In this document: one piece after another, positions 11,790 through 22,200 of the stretch
Layout of the letters: each line of letters starts with the position of its first letter
Position numbering within the stretch: position 1 is the stretch's first letter
Source: Balanoglossus misakiensis
Lineage: Eukaryota; Hemichordata
NCBI GenBank assembly: GCA_040954595.2
Contig: JBECUI020000028.1
Location: 124,001-188,000 of the forward strand
Reading direction: 5' to 3'
Length of the DNA: 64,000 nucleotides
Notes under the pieces: model-generated
Database searches by the model: none
The model's input: the letters and a program-made list of their open reading frames with translations, nothing else
Told to the model about the DNA's origin: nothing
Made by a program: the position numbers and the translations under genes

Positions 11790-12260
11790 GGAAGCTTCAT
11801 ACTAAATTTCAAAGAAGTAAGCCCATCACTTTGAGAAATGAAGACTTTTTATTGAATAACATGGAAAAATAAAAAAAAATGCATAAAAAATAGGAAATCG
11901 ATAATATTAGCTCAAAACATACAGGACTGTATGAGGTTGATATAAGGTACATGCATACCAATTTTCAAATCAATATGACCAGTGGTTGTTGAGTTACCGA
12001 GTTTTGTCACATTTTCCCAGCTAATTTGCATATTTTTGGCAATGACAACTTCATTTGAACAAACTCCCATCTACAGCCCTGCCTGCATCTACACACCAAA
12101 TATCAAGGTCATACGCGCTGTGGTTTTCAAGTTGTTGATGTGGACGGACATACAGACATACATCCATCCATACATCCATCCATACATCCATCCATACATA
12201 CAGACGCAATCAATCCCATAAGGTCCCATGGTACATACCAATGGGACCTAAAAACGTGAT
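11790..12260. repeat. right part of the degenerate interspersed repeat
   Basis: Continues the repeat left of LINE copy 1, with the same style of phrases ('aatttcaaa', 'aatttgcatattt', 'caccaaatatcaaggtcat'). It ends in a (CATC)n/(CATA)n stretch at 12152-12200, followed by 'ggacctaaaaacg'. No coding frame. It could be a SINE-like or Helitron-derived repeat; the type is unknown. Confidence 0.4.
12152..12200 (+). repeat. CATC/CATA microsatellite
   Basis: A run of tetramers CATC and CATA near the right end of the degenerate repeat. Such runs often sit at the tail of mobile repeats. Confidence 0.7.
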
Positions 12261-12625
12261 AGTGAAATGAAATTTGTCAAACTTGTGGTCATTTTATTTT
12301 ATCAAATTTCTGCATTTTTATCTGATTGTGGTCTTACCTTCAAATCACTTGACAAGGTAGGCGACACAATGTTGCATGCTAGGAAGGTGACGATTTTTGA
12401 CTAAGAGCAGTGTTATGTTAAGCTTATTCCTATCTCAACTTATTCCAACACAATGTTCAATGAGAACTTTTAATTGTAACAACTGACATTTCACATCAAA
12501 AGCAACACTGTTCTGGAAATGACGACAACTGTTATAAGAGGTTCATTTATGTATTTATGTATTTTGGACTGGAGACTGCTGTGCAAAATTCACCTCAATG
12601 GGCCTTAATATTAAATACACCATCA
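12261..12625. other. unassigned spacer
   Basis: AT-rich DNA without recognisable features. Confidence 0.4.
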
Positions 12626-12872
12626 AACACTGTGTGAAATAGCCTGAATCCACCAAGGATTGTTGTGGATTCTTTCGTGGATTCTTACAGAATCCAGTAG
12701 AATCCTGAGATATCCATCGTGGATACTCAGAGAATCCACATATAATCCAATAGTGGATTCTGTCAAATACGGAACACTTTCAGAATCCACAATAGAATCC
12801 TTTACAGTATTTCAGTGGATTCTCTGTAACAGTTCCCAGAGAAATCTTTGCTTGATTTTGATGGATTCTGCA
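12626..12872. repeat. GGATTC/GAATCC motif cluster, left copy
   Basis: Some eleven GGATTC or GAATCC words in ~220 bp, spaced irregularly in both orientations, preceded by CACTGTGTGAAAT. A second cluster in reverse order ends ATTTCACACAGTG at 18471-18483. Dense short subterminal repeats next to a CACTGTG tip are a habit of hAT-type DNA transposons. The two clusters could be the ends of one 5.9-kb element or two related MITEs in opposite orientation. Confidence 0.5.
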
Positions 12873-13449
12873 TGAGAGTAATAATCGTGGGGTTACGCCC
12901 ATTCCCTCAAAATTTCCCATGTGACCTTGCAGCTAGAAAATGGCATTAAATATCACCGATATTTGCTGCCTTTAGTTTTAGAAAGAAAGCCACTATAATA
13001 ATTGAGATATACGATCGGAATTTTGTTCAAGCGTGCTCTAGTCATGCTCTTTTGCATTGGACACGGAATGTGTAAATTCAGAACTTTTATTCCATTTACT
13101 GTTTTATTTCGATTAGGAGTACAATGGGACCTATTTGGGATGTAGTAATTTTAATTCATGTTTTATCTTTTTTATTAAGAAATGTATATGTTTGTGTTTG
13201 CAATTATGTTCGTGTTACACTAGGTTCCATGATTCATAATGTATTCCGGGCCGGGGCCATTGTTTCTGAGTTGTAATTGTGGTGATGGCAAACGCCTGTC
13301 TGCTTTTGAACTTTCACAGTTGAATGCTTCAATAATAAATTCCTGACTTTGGATGAACTTCTGTGCTTGAGTTTGTACTCCTTCCAGATGACTCATTCCC
13401 GTGGGGAAACAAATAAACATACATAATGATTACCTTTTGTTATTATGCA
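12873..13449. other. unassigned spacer
   Basis: No supported feature. A frame at 13220-13420 has no domain or splice signals. Confidence 0.4.
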
Positions 13450-13545
13450 ATGCTTTAGCACCTCCAACTGGTCATGCCTTTTAGCACCTCCAACTGGACA
13501 TGCCTTTTAGCACCTTCAACTGGACATGCCTTTTACACCTGGAAC
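13450..13545 (+). repeat. 26-bp minisatellite, about 3.7 copies
   Basis: The unit TTTAGCACCTCCAACTGGAC plus ATGCCT repeats with starts at 13454, 13480, 13506 and 13532, exactly 26 bp apart. A few substitutions separate the copies and the last is decayed. Confidence 0.8.
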
Positions 13546-14124
13546 TACATTTATGTGGAATTGACTTTTGTTCTGATGGAGGTCTCATGTTCCATGGCTC
13601 TAGTCACTTCATGCATTTCAATACATTTTTGACAGGCGGATACAACTGGTCGAGAATTCTATGATCACAGTATTACATTGGTAAAGTAAATCTGATAAGT
13701 TCTAGAGAACAGAAAATTCCTCAAAGTTGTTTTGTTTTTCTGATGAGACGGTTGTTTTACCACACAAGCATTCAACCAGTTGAGGCTAGAGCATACTTTA
13801 GCAGGAAAAAATGTTACATATATTACCTTGTTATAACTCCTGGCAAGCATTGGATAATTGAACGGCTGTCCTGAGCTGGTGCGACTTGATGCGTTGTGCC
13901 ACAGATGATGATGATGATAGATAGTTTATTTCACCAGAAAGATGCATTTTACATAACTGGTGCGGACCAGGGAAGTAGTTCTAGTGGAACTAGTCGTGTC
14001 CCTGGCCCTAAATACATACAAATCATTGAAACAATTAATATAATTGCCAATTCATATCACAAAACAATAGTTGGTAGTCAAACAACGCGGTGACAAAGTA
14101 AACAGGTTTATAAAAGAGGTTAAA

Positions 14125-16428
14125 TTAATCTATGCTCAACAGATACATTTTCAGAGAGCTTTTAAATAAATTCCTTGATTGAATTGATTTTATTTGTGTA
14201 GGAATTTCATTCCAATGCTTGGCAATAGAATAGTATAAATTATTTTGAGATGAAGTAAGTTTTACTTTGGGAAGCGTAAACTTATCAGTAGAGGCAAATC
14301 TTGTAAAATATTTGTGTGATACAAATGAAGCATAGCGATCTAGTGAGTGGGCGTAATGCCCTGCCTTTAGATCATACGCAAAAACACAAGTTTGAAATTT
14401 ACAGAGTTTGTAAACATTAAGAATTCCAAGTTGCTGAAAAAGTGGTGCACTATGTGTATTGGGGTTAGAAAATGTTATAAGTCTTACAAGTCTCTTTTGC
14501 AATTTGAAAATACAATCTAAATAGGTTTTATACGCATTTCCCCATATTTCGCTACAATACATTATATGGGGAAGGATAAGACAATTGTATAATAATAAAA
14601 TTATAGACTTAGGGAGATAATGGCGTACATATGAAATAATACCGATTTTTTGGCTAACCTTCTTTAAAATAATGTTGATGTGAGACTTCCAGGATAATGA
14701 TGAGTCAAGAGTAACTCCAAGATAAACAGCAGATGAAACATTTTGTATTGGTAAATCAGAGACATATAAATCCCCCTCAGGATTAAATTTTGCCTGGGCT
14801 GTTTTGAAAATAACATAGTTTGTTTTGTCAATATTAATAGTAAGTTTATTTGACTTACACCAGGTCTGTACTTTAGTTAGCTAAACATTCAGAGTGGCAA
14901 GATCGATTTTGTCCTGCTTATCTGAACAAAATAAATTGGTATCATCTTCAAATAACCTGAATTGAAAATAGTCTGAGGACCTGCAGATATCATTTATATA
15001 TACTAGAAAAAGAAGTGGACCTAGAATTGATCCCTGTGGAATCCCACAGGAGATCCTTTTCACTTTTGAAGTATAATTATTGACCTTGACATACTGTTGT
15101 CGGTCTTCTATATAAGTCTTAAACCAATTAAGTGTGGATCCCCTAATCCCATAGTGGCATAGCTTAGCTAACAAAATTGTGTGGTTAATCGTATCAAATG
15201 CCTTTTTAAAATCAATAAAGATACCAAAGGTAACAAGACCGTTATCAATGTGCTTTGATATTTCAGTTGTGAGATCTGCTAAAGCTAACTTAGTACTATA
15301 TTTCTTACGAAATCCATATTGGCTGTTAGTGAGAATATCAAATTTTTCGAAAAAAGAACACAGTTGCTTATTTACAATAGACTCATACAGCTTACTAAAG
15401 ATTGGCAAGACAGAGATAGGTCTGTAATTTCCTATTTCATGAACACAACCCTTTTTAAAAATTGGTGTTACTCTTGCCATTTTCAGTTTCTCTGGAAAAA
15501 TACCCTGTGGCAAGGAAATATTAACAATATGAGCAAATGGTTCTGTAATATAATCAGCTGCTTCCTTTACAAGTTTTGGATATATTTCATCAAAACCAGC
15601 AGCTTTACAATGGTCTAATAAATTAATTTCTCTGAGTATATCACCAGAATGCACAGGATGGAAAAAGAACGAATTAAAATGACGAATACCAAGGTAATCA
15701 TTGAAATTAGTGCTACAATGTATTTGTGATGCTAGATTTTGTCCAATGTTGACAAAAAAAGAATTAAAAGCGTCAGCTATATCAATATTTTTAGTAACAA
15801 AATTCCCAGGGTTTTTGTCATCTTTTATTTTTTGTGGAGCATTAACCTTTGAATTTTTGTTCAGGATTTCATTGATGACTTGCCATTTTTTGTGGTCCTT
15901 CCCAGAGGCTACAGACAGTTGCAATTTATCACAAAAATACTTCTTTTTTGCTCGTCGCATCAGCTTTGTTAACAGGTTGCGATAAAGTTTGTACTCTTGA
16001 TGAATAGATGAGCTTGCAGAATGGCGTTTTGTTTTGGAGAACATCTTATGCTTGTTTTTAATTGAGACCAGAAGTCCTTTTGTGATCCATGGTTTCCGTA
16101 AGCGCTTACGCTGGTTTGAACACCGTTTGACTGGCACGTGTCTTGTTGCCATATCATGAAACAATTTGTAAAAGGTATTATAGGCAACATTCGGATCATT
16201 AGAGTCGTAAACATCCTGCCAAGAAATATTTGCAAAGTCATTTTTATAAGAAACTGGATCAAATGAAGAAAAATCACACTTGAAATCAGTTGTTTCAACA
16301 TTGAATACATGGCGTAAATCCTTAAAGATGGCAAAGATGGGATAATGGTCACTTATATCAGTCTGTATTATAACACACCATGCAGCGAACCCTCGATCGT
16401 GATTCGTCAATACGACGTCACGTGACAT
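14125..16428 (-). pseudogene. LINE ORF2: end of endonuclease, RT and C-terminal domain
   Basis: The frame at 16428-14881 begins in the endonuclease tail (TDISDHYPIFAIFKD, with the SDH catalytic motif), passes a basic linker (KRLRKPWITKGLL) and covers RT motifs NYRPISVLP, FIDFKKAFDTINH, GIPQGSILGP and FEDDTNLF. It ends at a TAG (14881-14883) where copy 1 has GAG (Glu). The remaining thumb and C-terminal part follows down to 14125 (MYCSEIWGNAYK, QKRLVRLITFS). The motif is FEDD where copy 1 has FADD: both Asp are kept but the preceding residue is changed. Both changes are shared with copy 3. Confidence 0.85.
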
Positions 16429-16720
16429 TAGTCATTTCGAACTGTTGCCTAGGGCATCAGTTCGATCGGTTTGGTGTGTTATAAAACACATGATGACTGA
16501 CATATTCGGGCAACAGTGTATTTTTAATGACCTCGGGACTGCCAGTCACACCAAAACAGTCTGTTTCCCTCGGGCTATGCCCTCGGGAAACAAGACTGTT
16601 TTAGTTGTGACTAGCAGCACCTCGGTCATCAAAATACACTGTTGCCCTCATTGTCAGTCATCATGTGTATACTGTCTCACTTTCAATGAACTGGTCACGA
16701 AAATTTACATGACAATGATC
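16380..16720. mobile_element. foldback element inside the LINE endonuclease
   Basis: Between the endonuclease N-terminal frame (ending near 16723) and the SDHYPI motif (near 16350) lies unrelated DNA dominated by a long near-palindrome at about 16480-16676. ACACATGATGACTGACA, GGGCAACAGTGTATTTT and CAGTCTGTTTCCCTCGGGC face their complements around a 3-nt centre. A smaller inverted pair (TATAACACACCA/TGGTGTGTTATA) lies to its left. About 50 codons of endonuclease appear to be missing, so the insertion came with a deletion. Confidence 0.65.
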
Positions 16721-16722
16721 TA

Positions 16723-17286
16723 TTAATGTGTAGCGATATATTCATTAAAGACAGTGTTATCGCCATCTATATTTATATTGAAATCCCCTAGTAAAACACA
16801 TTTTTTGTTGGTAATGCGTAGATTATCAAGACAATCTGATAAACTGGTTAAAAATTCCTGAGTAGGTGTATTTGGTCTGCGATATATGACACCTATGATG
16901 ACCTTGCTTTTTTCAAGTAGGATTTCAACAAAAAGACATTCGCAATGTTGGAGAACAACTGAGTCTATTATAGAGTATGATAACGACTCGTGTAAATAGA
17001 GACCAACACCTCCTCCTCTGGAAACAGCTCTACATTTATGAACAAAGTTGTATGAAGGGAGGTTATATAATGATGCATCAACACCTGGGTCTAGCCATGT
17101 TTCACTGAGGGCAATGACAGAAAATTTGCATTTCAATAGCGACAGAACAACTGACAAGTCATCAAAGTGACGTCTGATCGATCTAATATTCAAATGAAGA
17201 GTTGAAAATGACTGCAGAGTCAGAAGGGAATCGTTTGCATTAAATTCGTCCAAAGTATAAGACTTACAATTATAGTTACTTTGCAA
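16723..17286 (-). pseudogene. LINE ORF2 apurinic endonuclease domain
   Basis: The endonuclease nicks target DNA to prime reverse transcription. Motifs in order: LHLNIRSI (Asn of the active site), ALSETWLDPG (catalytic Glu), RGGGVGLYLHE, VIIGVIYRRPN and LLGDFNINID (catalytic Asp and Asn). The domain is cut near 16723 by the foldback insertion. The rest, with the SDH motif, lies at 16350 in the next frame. About 187 residues remain, a little over two thirds of a normal domain. Confidence 0.85.
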
Positions 17287-17353
17287 GAAGTGGTCTGTGG
17301 TTTCGCCGATGATGAGTTTGCTTGTACACTATGATGTAGTAGTTAAAGGACGC

Positions 17354-17835
17354 CTAGCAGATTTTGGGGAAACTTTCCTCATTCGGAATGTAGACAGTTG
17401 GTGACCCGTCGACTTTCTTTGTCAGGATTTTTCCGTATTGCGTCCACAAGTATTTCCATCCATATTCTTTTCTTCTGGCATTTACCTTTGTGAATAAAGA
17501 TCTTCGTCCTGGTGTCAGATTTTCGTTGATGTATATCTTGTTTTCTACTTGGTAGCCAATGTCCGATGTTTTGAAGCGAGACATATTTTTGCGTTGCTTG
17601 TAGACCGCGTCACGAATTTTTCTTCTGGTGAAACGCACATAATTGCGGCAGGAAACCGGGTATTGGTACCGTGGTCAATGTGTTCATTGCCGAGTGCTTG
17701 ACGTTTCTTGATTCGATGTGACACGTCAATATCTGAACTGGTTATGTCTTTTTCTATGAGTTGGATGACTTTCAGGGCTACTGTATCAGTATTTTCATTT
17801 GGCAATTCTGGTATGCCTCTTATTTCAAGATACAC
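17354..17835 (-). pseudogene. LINE ORF1 fragment (RNA-binding protein)
   Basis: Two overlapping frames make one protein broken by a frameshift near 17600. YLEIRGIPELPNENTD and DVSHRIKKRQALG come from the upstream frame (17835-17545). RKIRDAVYKQRKNM, IYINENLTPGRRSLFTKV and YGWKYLWTQYGKILTKK come from the next (17638-17354). This pattern (EIRGIP, D.SHRI, I.EnLTP..R.L..., W...G.I..) belongs to the RRM plus C-terminal domain ORF1 proteins of several LINE groups. The N-terminal coiled coil is missing because the copy is 5'-truncated. Confidence 0.75.
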
Positions 17836-18239
17836 CTACGAACCTCTCAATTTAACCAAGCTATGCATTTCTCGACCAAGCATACAAAATTAAACAATAT
17901 GCGTTGTAACACACCAAAGCGGTAGAGTCCAGGACTGAACCAAGAGCACAGAGAATTTAAATGTTTAAATCAATTACTACTTAGAGAGAAATCATGGCTT
18001 AATCTCAGTTCAAATTGCATATTAGTGCTGAACGTCCACTTTAGCTTAGACATCGCAACCATTAGCATGAAGCCCGAGTAATTAGTCAGCTATGTGAAAA
18101 ATACAGTGTTTCAAACTTTTAAGATTTTTAAAATTTTGTTGGTGACCCTTCCATGTTGCTATGCTCAACTTCGCCTTTGAAACCCAAAATGCATAACGGC
18201 AACAGAATCCAATGGTTTGAATGATGGCTTCTCGCTCTT
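17836..18239. other. unassigned spacer right of LINE copy 2
   Basis: No gene seen. TTGTAACACACCAAAG at 17906 resembles the small inverted arm within the foldback at 16374-16485, so a fragment of that element may be here. Confidence 0.35.
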
Positions 18240-18483
18240 ACTGTTAGACAGTAATACCGCAATGCATTGTGGTAACAGTATCCAGCGGTATCCACAAAGG
18301 ATTCTGAAATGTATTCTCAAATACCAAAGATTTGTGGATACTGTGAGAATCCATTGTATATTCTTATGCTGGATACCATCTAGAGGATATCGAAGGATTC
18401 TCTGTGGATTCCATTGTATATTGTAAGAATCCATCAAAATGGATTCTGTTGTAACTCGATGGATACGGAACATTTCACACAGT
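18240..18483. repeat. GGATTC/GAATCC motif cluster, right copy (inverted)
   Basis: The mirror partner of the cluster at 12626-12872. Repeated GGATTC, GAATCC and GGATAC words run over ~230 bp and end in ATACGGAACATTTCACACAGTG. Reversed, this tip matches CACTGTGTGAAAT of the left cluster, and both clusters share the phrase ATACGGAACA. No matching 8-bp flank was found outside the tips. Confidence 0.5.
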
Positions 18484-19004
18484 GAAAACTTGTGCACATG
18501 TAAAGTGGGAAAGAATATTTTGACACATGACTTATGGATATCATATGTATAAACTTGCAGCAAGTTATTTGTAATGTCAATGGAAGAAAGAACAGGACGA
18601 AGATACTTTAGCCATCGCCCAAGAAATCTTATCATCTTACTGTTAAACACCGCATACCTAAATAGAGAATAATGTATATGTATTACACGAAAAATTAAAC
18701 TGTATTTACTAAGTGAACATCTACAAGAAAAGTAATTGCTGTTAGAAATTAGCAAATGGTTATTTCGAGTATAACACGCAACCGGCCCGGGCGACGATGC
18801 ATTTCAAGGCTCAGGTAGCCAGAGCCTATCGCAACACAGTAAGTGCACGATATGTGCACACATGGATATTTCTCTGTCAATTAATGTGCAGTTGCGCTAT
18901 ATGCTAACAGAGAGGTCCCAAAATAGGCGGACATGATTTCAGAGATGCTAGTTCATTAAATCTTTATCGAAGCTTCTCCATGCAACTGGAAAACATCTTT
19001 GTTA
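18484..19004. other. unassigned spacer
   Basis: No supported feature up to the start of the satellite region. Confidence 0.4.
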
Positions 19005-19036
19005 GGGTTTCGAGACCCTCTGGTCTCGAAACCCTC
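19005..19036. repeat. perfect palindrome at the satellite border
   Basis: AGGGTTTCGAGACC and its complement GGTCTCGAAACCCT face each other with a 3-4 nt centre. The same word, GTCTCGAAACCCG, recurs at 28335-28347 where the satellite ends, so it looks like a terminal motif of the whole block. Confidence 0.6.
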
Positions 19037-19058
19037 TTGAAATCGTGTTGTTTTTTAT

Positions 19059-19206
19059 TAGGGCACAAGCCCAGCAGGCTTGTGCCCTATTGTTTTTACT
19101 GGAGTTTTTAGGGCCCAAGCCCAGCAGGCTTGGGCCCTATTGTTTTTACTGGAGTTTTTAGGGCCCAAGCCCAGCAGGCTTGGGCCCTATTGGTATTACT
19201 GGGGTT
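19059..19206 (+). repeat. 50-bp tandem repeat with strong hairpin, three copies
   Basis: The unit holds GGGCCCAAGCC, a CAGCA loop and GGCTTGGGCCC, followed by TATTGTTTTTACTGGAGTTT. The loop words start at 19071, 19121 and 19171, exactly 50 bp apart. In the first copy two bases differ as a compensating pair (GGGCACAAGC with GCTTGTGCCC), so the hairpin stem is preserved. Confidence 0.8.
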
Positions 19207-22200
19207 TTTCTTCTACTTCTTCTTCTTTTTCTTCTTCTGTCATTTTCTTTGGCGAGGTAGATCTGGAAAACTGCTAAACCTACCAATTTCAAACTTGGCA
19301 CAATGGTGTAGGCCAATGAGAGCTAGTGCAGTACCCTTGTGAATGTTTAATTAGTCACGTGACCTGATGACCATATATGGGCAAAATTTTCAAATCCGCC
19401 TTATTTGCATATGAATGGAGATATCACAATTCTTTTAGCAACTTTTGCGGACCATGTGGTCAGTGTCCTACATGCCAAATGTCAAGGCCATTGGCCATGC
19501 CAATTTTGAGAAGAAGATTTTTAAGTATTATTTTCCATATTTTTTGACCAAGCCATGGGCCTATACTTTACATAGTAAAGCTATGACCACATATTATTTT
19601 GGATAAATATGCATACATATCTCAAAATCTGTTAGGCCGATCATCTCCAACTTTGGTGTGCAGCAAGCCTAGCATTTGTCAATAATTTTAAGCAGAAAAA
19701 AATAATATGAAAAATCGACAGATTTTTTTATATTAATTTGTTTATTAAATTTATACCTTTGCTTATACCTCTATGGTTAAGCTATGTCCATGTCTTATTG
19801 TGGAATTCTGGTCAGTGCGATAGTCCTGTACAGTGAGTGTCTATTGGTCAGTGAGCACAATGGCACCAAAATAAAAGGCAAAATTTTAGGCTCACCTGTA
19901 ACACCTGCTTAACTCATTAATTATGTGCATACCTAATTCCAGGCTAACCAATAGGGCTATAGGTTTGGTTTTTGTTGAACATGGATCAGTATAGGGTCAA
20001 AATTTCTTGCCCAAATTTGGGGTGAACTCAGGTGACCTTTGACCTACTTTCCTATATCTCGGCATCCAGAGCAGGTACAGACTTGGCGTTTGGAGGGTTG
20101 GGACTAAAGTTGAAAAGCCAAAATAGGGGTCACCTGTGACACCTGCATATCTCATTAATTATGTGCATACCTAATTCCAGGCTAACCAATAGGGCTATAG
20201 GTTTTGTTTTTGTTGAACATGGACCAGTACAGGGTCAAAATTTCTTGCCCAAATTTAGCATGACCTCAGGTGACCTTTGACCTACTTTACCAGATCTTGG
20301 CATCGAGAGCAGGTACAGACTTGGCGTTTGGAGGGTTGGGACTAAAATTGAAAAGCCAAATTGGGGGGTCACCTGTGACACCTGCCTACCTCATTAATTA
20401 TGTGCATACCTAATTCCAGGCTAACCAATAGGGCTATAGGTTTGGTTTTTGATGAACATGGACCAGTATAGGGTCAAAATTTCTCGCCCAAATTTTGCAT
20501 GACCTCAGGTGACCTTTGACCTACTTTTCCATATCTTGGCATCCAGAGCAGATATGCTTATGCTATGTTGCTATGTGCTATGTTGGCTTGGGCCCGCCAT
20601 TGCTGCTTGCAGCTATATTTCTTTTTCTTCTTCTTCTGTCGTTTTTTTGGTCAGCTAGATCTGGAAAACGGCTAAACCTACCAATTTCAAACTTGGCACA
20701 ATGGTGCAGGCCAATGAGAGCTGGTGCAGTAACCTCGTGAATGTTTAATTAGTCACGTGACCTGATTACCATATATGGGCAAAATTTTCAAATCGGCCTT
20801 ATTTGCATATGAATGGAGATATCAAAATTCTTTTAGCAACTTTTGCGGACCATGTGGTCAGCGTACTACATGCCAAATGTCAAGGACATTGGCCATGCCA
20901 ATTTTGAGAAGAAGATTTTTAAGTATTATTTTTCATATTTTTTGACCAAGCCATGGGCCTATACTTTCCATAGTAAAGCTAAGACCACATATTATTTTGG
21001 ATAAATATGCATACATATCTCAAAATCTGTTTGGCCAATCATCTCCAACTTTGGTGTGCAGCTAGCCTAGCATTTGTCAATAATTTTAAGCGAAAAAAAA
21101 TAGTATGAAAAATCGACCGATTTTTTTATATTAATTTTTTTTATTAAATTTATACCTTTAATTATACCTCTATGATTAAGCTATGTCCATGTCTTATTGT
21201 GGAATTCTGGTCTGTGCAATAGTCCTGTACAGTGACTGTCTTGTGGTCAGTGAGCACAATGGCACCAAACTAAAAGGCAAAATTTTGGGCTCACCTGTAA
21301 CACCTGCTTAACTCATTAATTATGTGCATACCTAATTCTGGGCTAACTAAGAGGGCTAGAGGTTTCGTTCTAGTGGGACATGGACCAGTATAGGGTCAAC
21401 ATTTCTTGCCCAACTTTTGGGTGACCTCAGGTGATCTTTGACCTACTTTCCTATATCTCGGCATCCAGAGCAGGTACAGACTTGGCGTTTGGAGGGTTGG
21501 GACTAAAATTGAAAAGCCGAAATGGGGGTCACCTGTGACACCTGCATATCTCATTAATTATGTGCATACCTAATTCCAGGCTAACCAATAGGGCTATAGG
21601 TTTGGTTTTTGTTGAACATGGACCAGTATAGGGTCAAAATTTCTTGCCCAAATTTTGTATGACCTCAGGTGACCTTTGACCTACTTTACCATATCTTGGC
21701 ATCCAGAGCAGGTACAGACTTGGCGTTTGGAGGGTTGGGACTAAAATTGAAAAGCCGAAATGGGGGTCACCTGTGACACCTGCATATCTCATTAATTATG
21801 TGCATACCTAATTCCAGGCTAACCAATAGGGCTATAGGTTTGGTTTTTGTTGAACATGGACCAGTATAGGGTCAAAATTTCTTGCCCAAATTTTGTATGA
21901 CCTCAGGTGACCTTTGACCTACTTTACCATATCTTGGCATCCAGAGCAGGTACAGACTTGGCGTTTGGAGGGTTGGGACTAAAATTGAAAAGACAAAATT
22001 TGGGGTCACCTGTGACACCTGCATATCTCATTAATTATGTGCATACCTAATTCCAGGCTAACCAATAGGGCTATAGGTTTGGTTTTTGTCGGACATGGAC
22101 TAGTATAGGGTCAAAATTTCTTGCCCAAATTTTTGCATGACCTCAGGTGACCTTTGACATATTTTTCCATATCCAGAGCAGATATGCTTATTGCTATGTT

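Larger units (their letters stand above)
13904..17835 (-). mobile_element. LINE copy 2, nearly complete but defective
   Basis: The longest copy of the family. Reading the minus strand from high to low coordinates it contains an ORF1 piece (17835-17354), APE endonuclease (17286-16723), a foldback insertion (about 16380-16720), RT (16428-14881), the C-terminal domain (to 14125), the 3' UTR and a GATA/GAT-rich tail at 13904-13920. The 5' end is lost inside ORF1. Several breaks make it inactive. ORF1 plus ORF2 with APE endonuclease places it in the Jockey/CR1/L2 assemblage. Confidence 0.85.

Noticed and set aside
16445-16726. 93-residue plus-strand frame
   Set aside because: It lies across the foldback palindrome inside the LINE; its openness follows from the inverted repeat.
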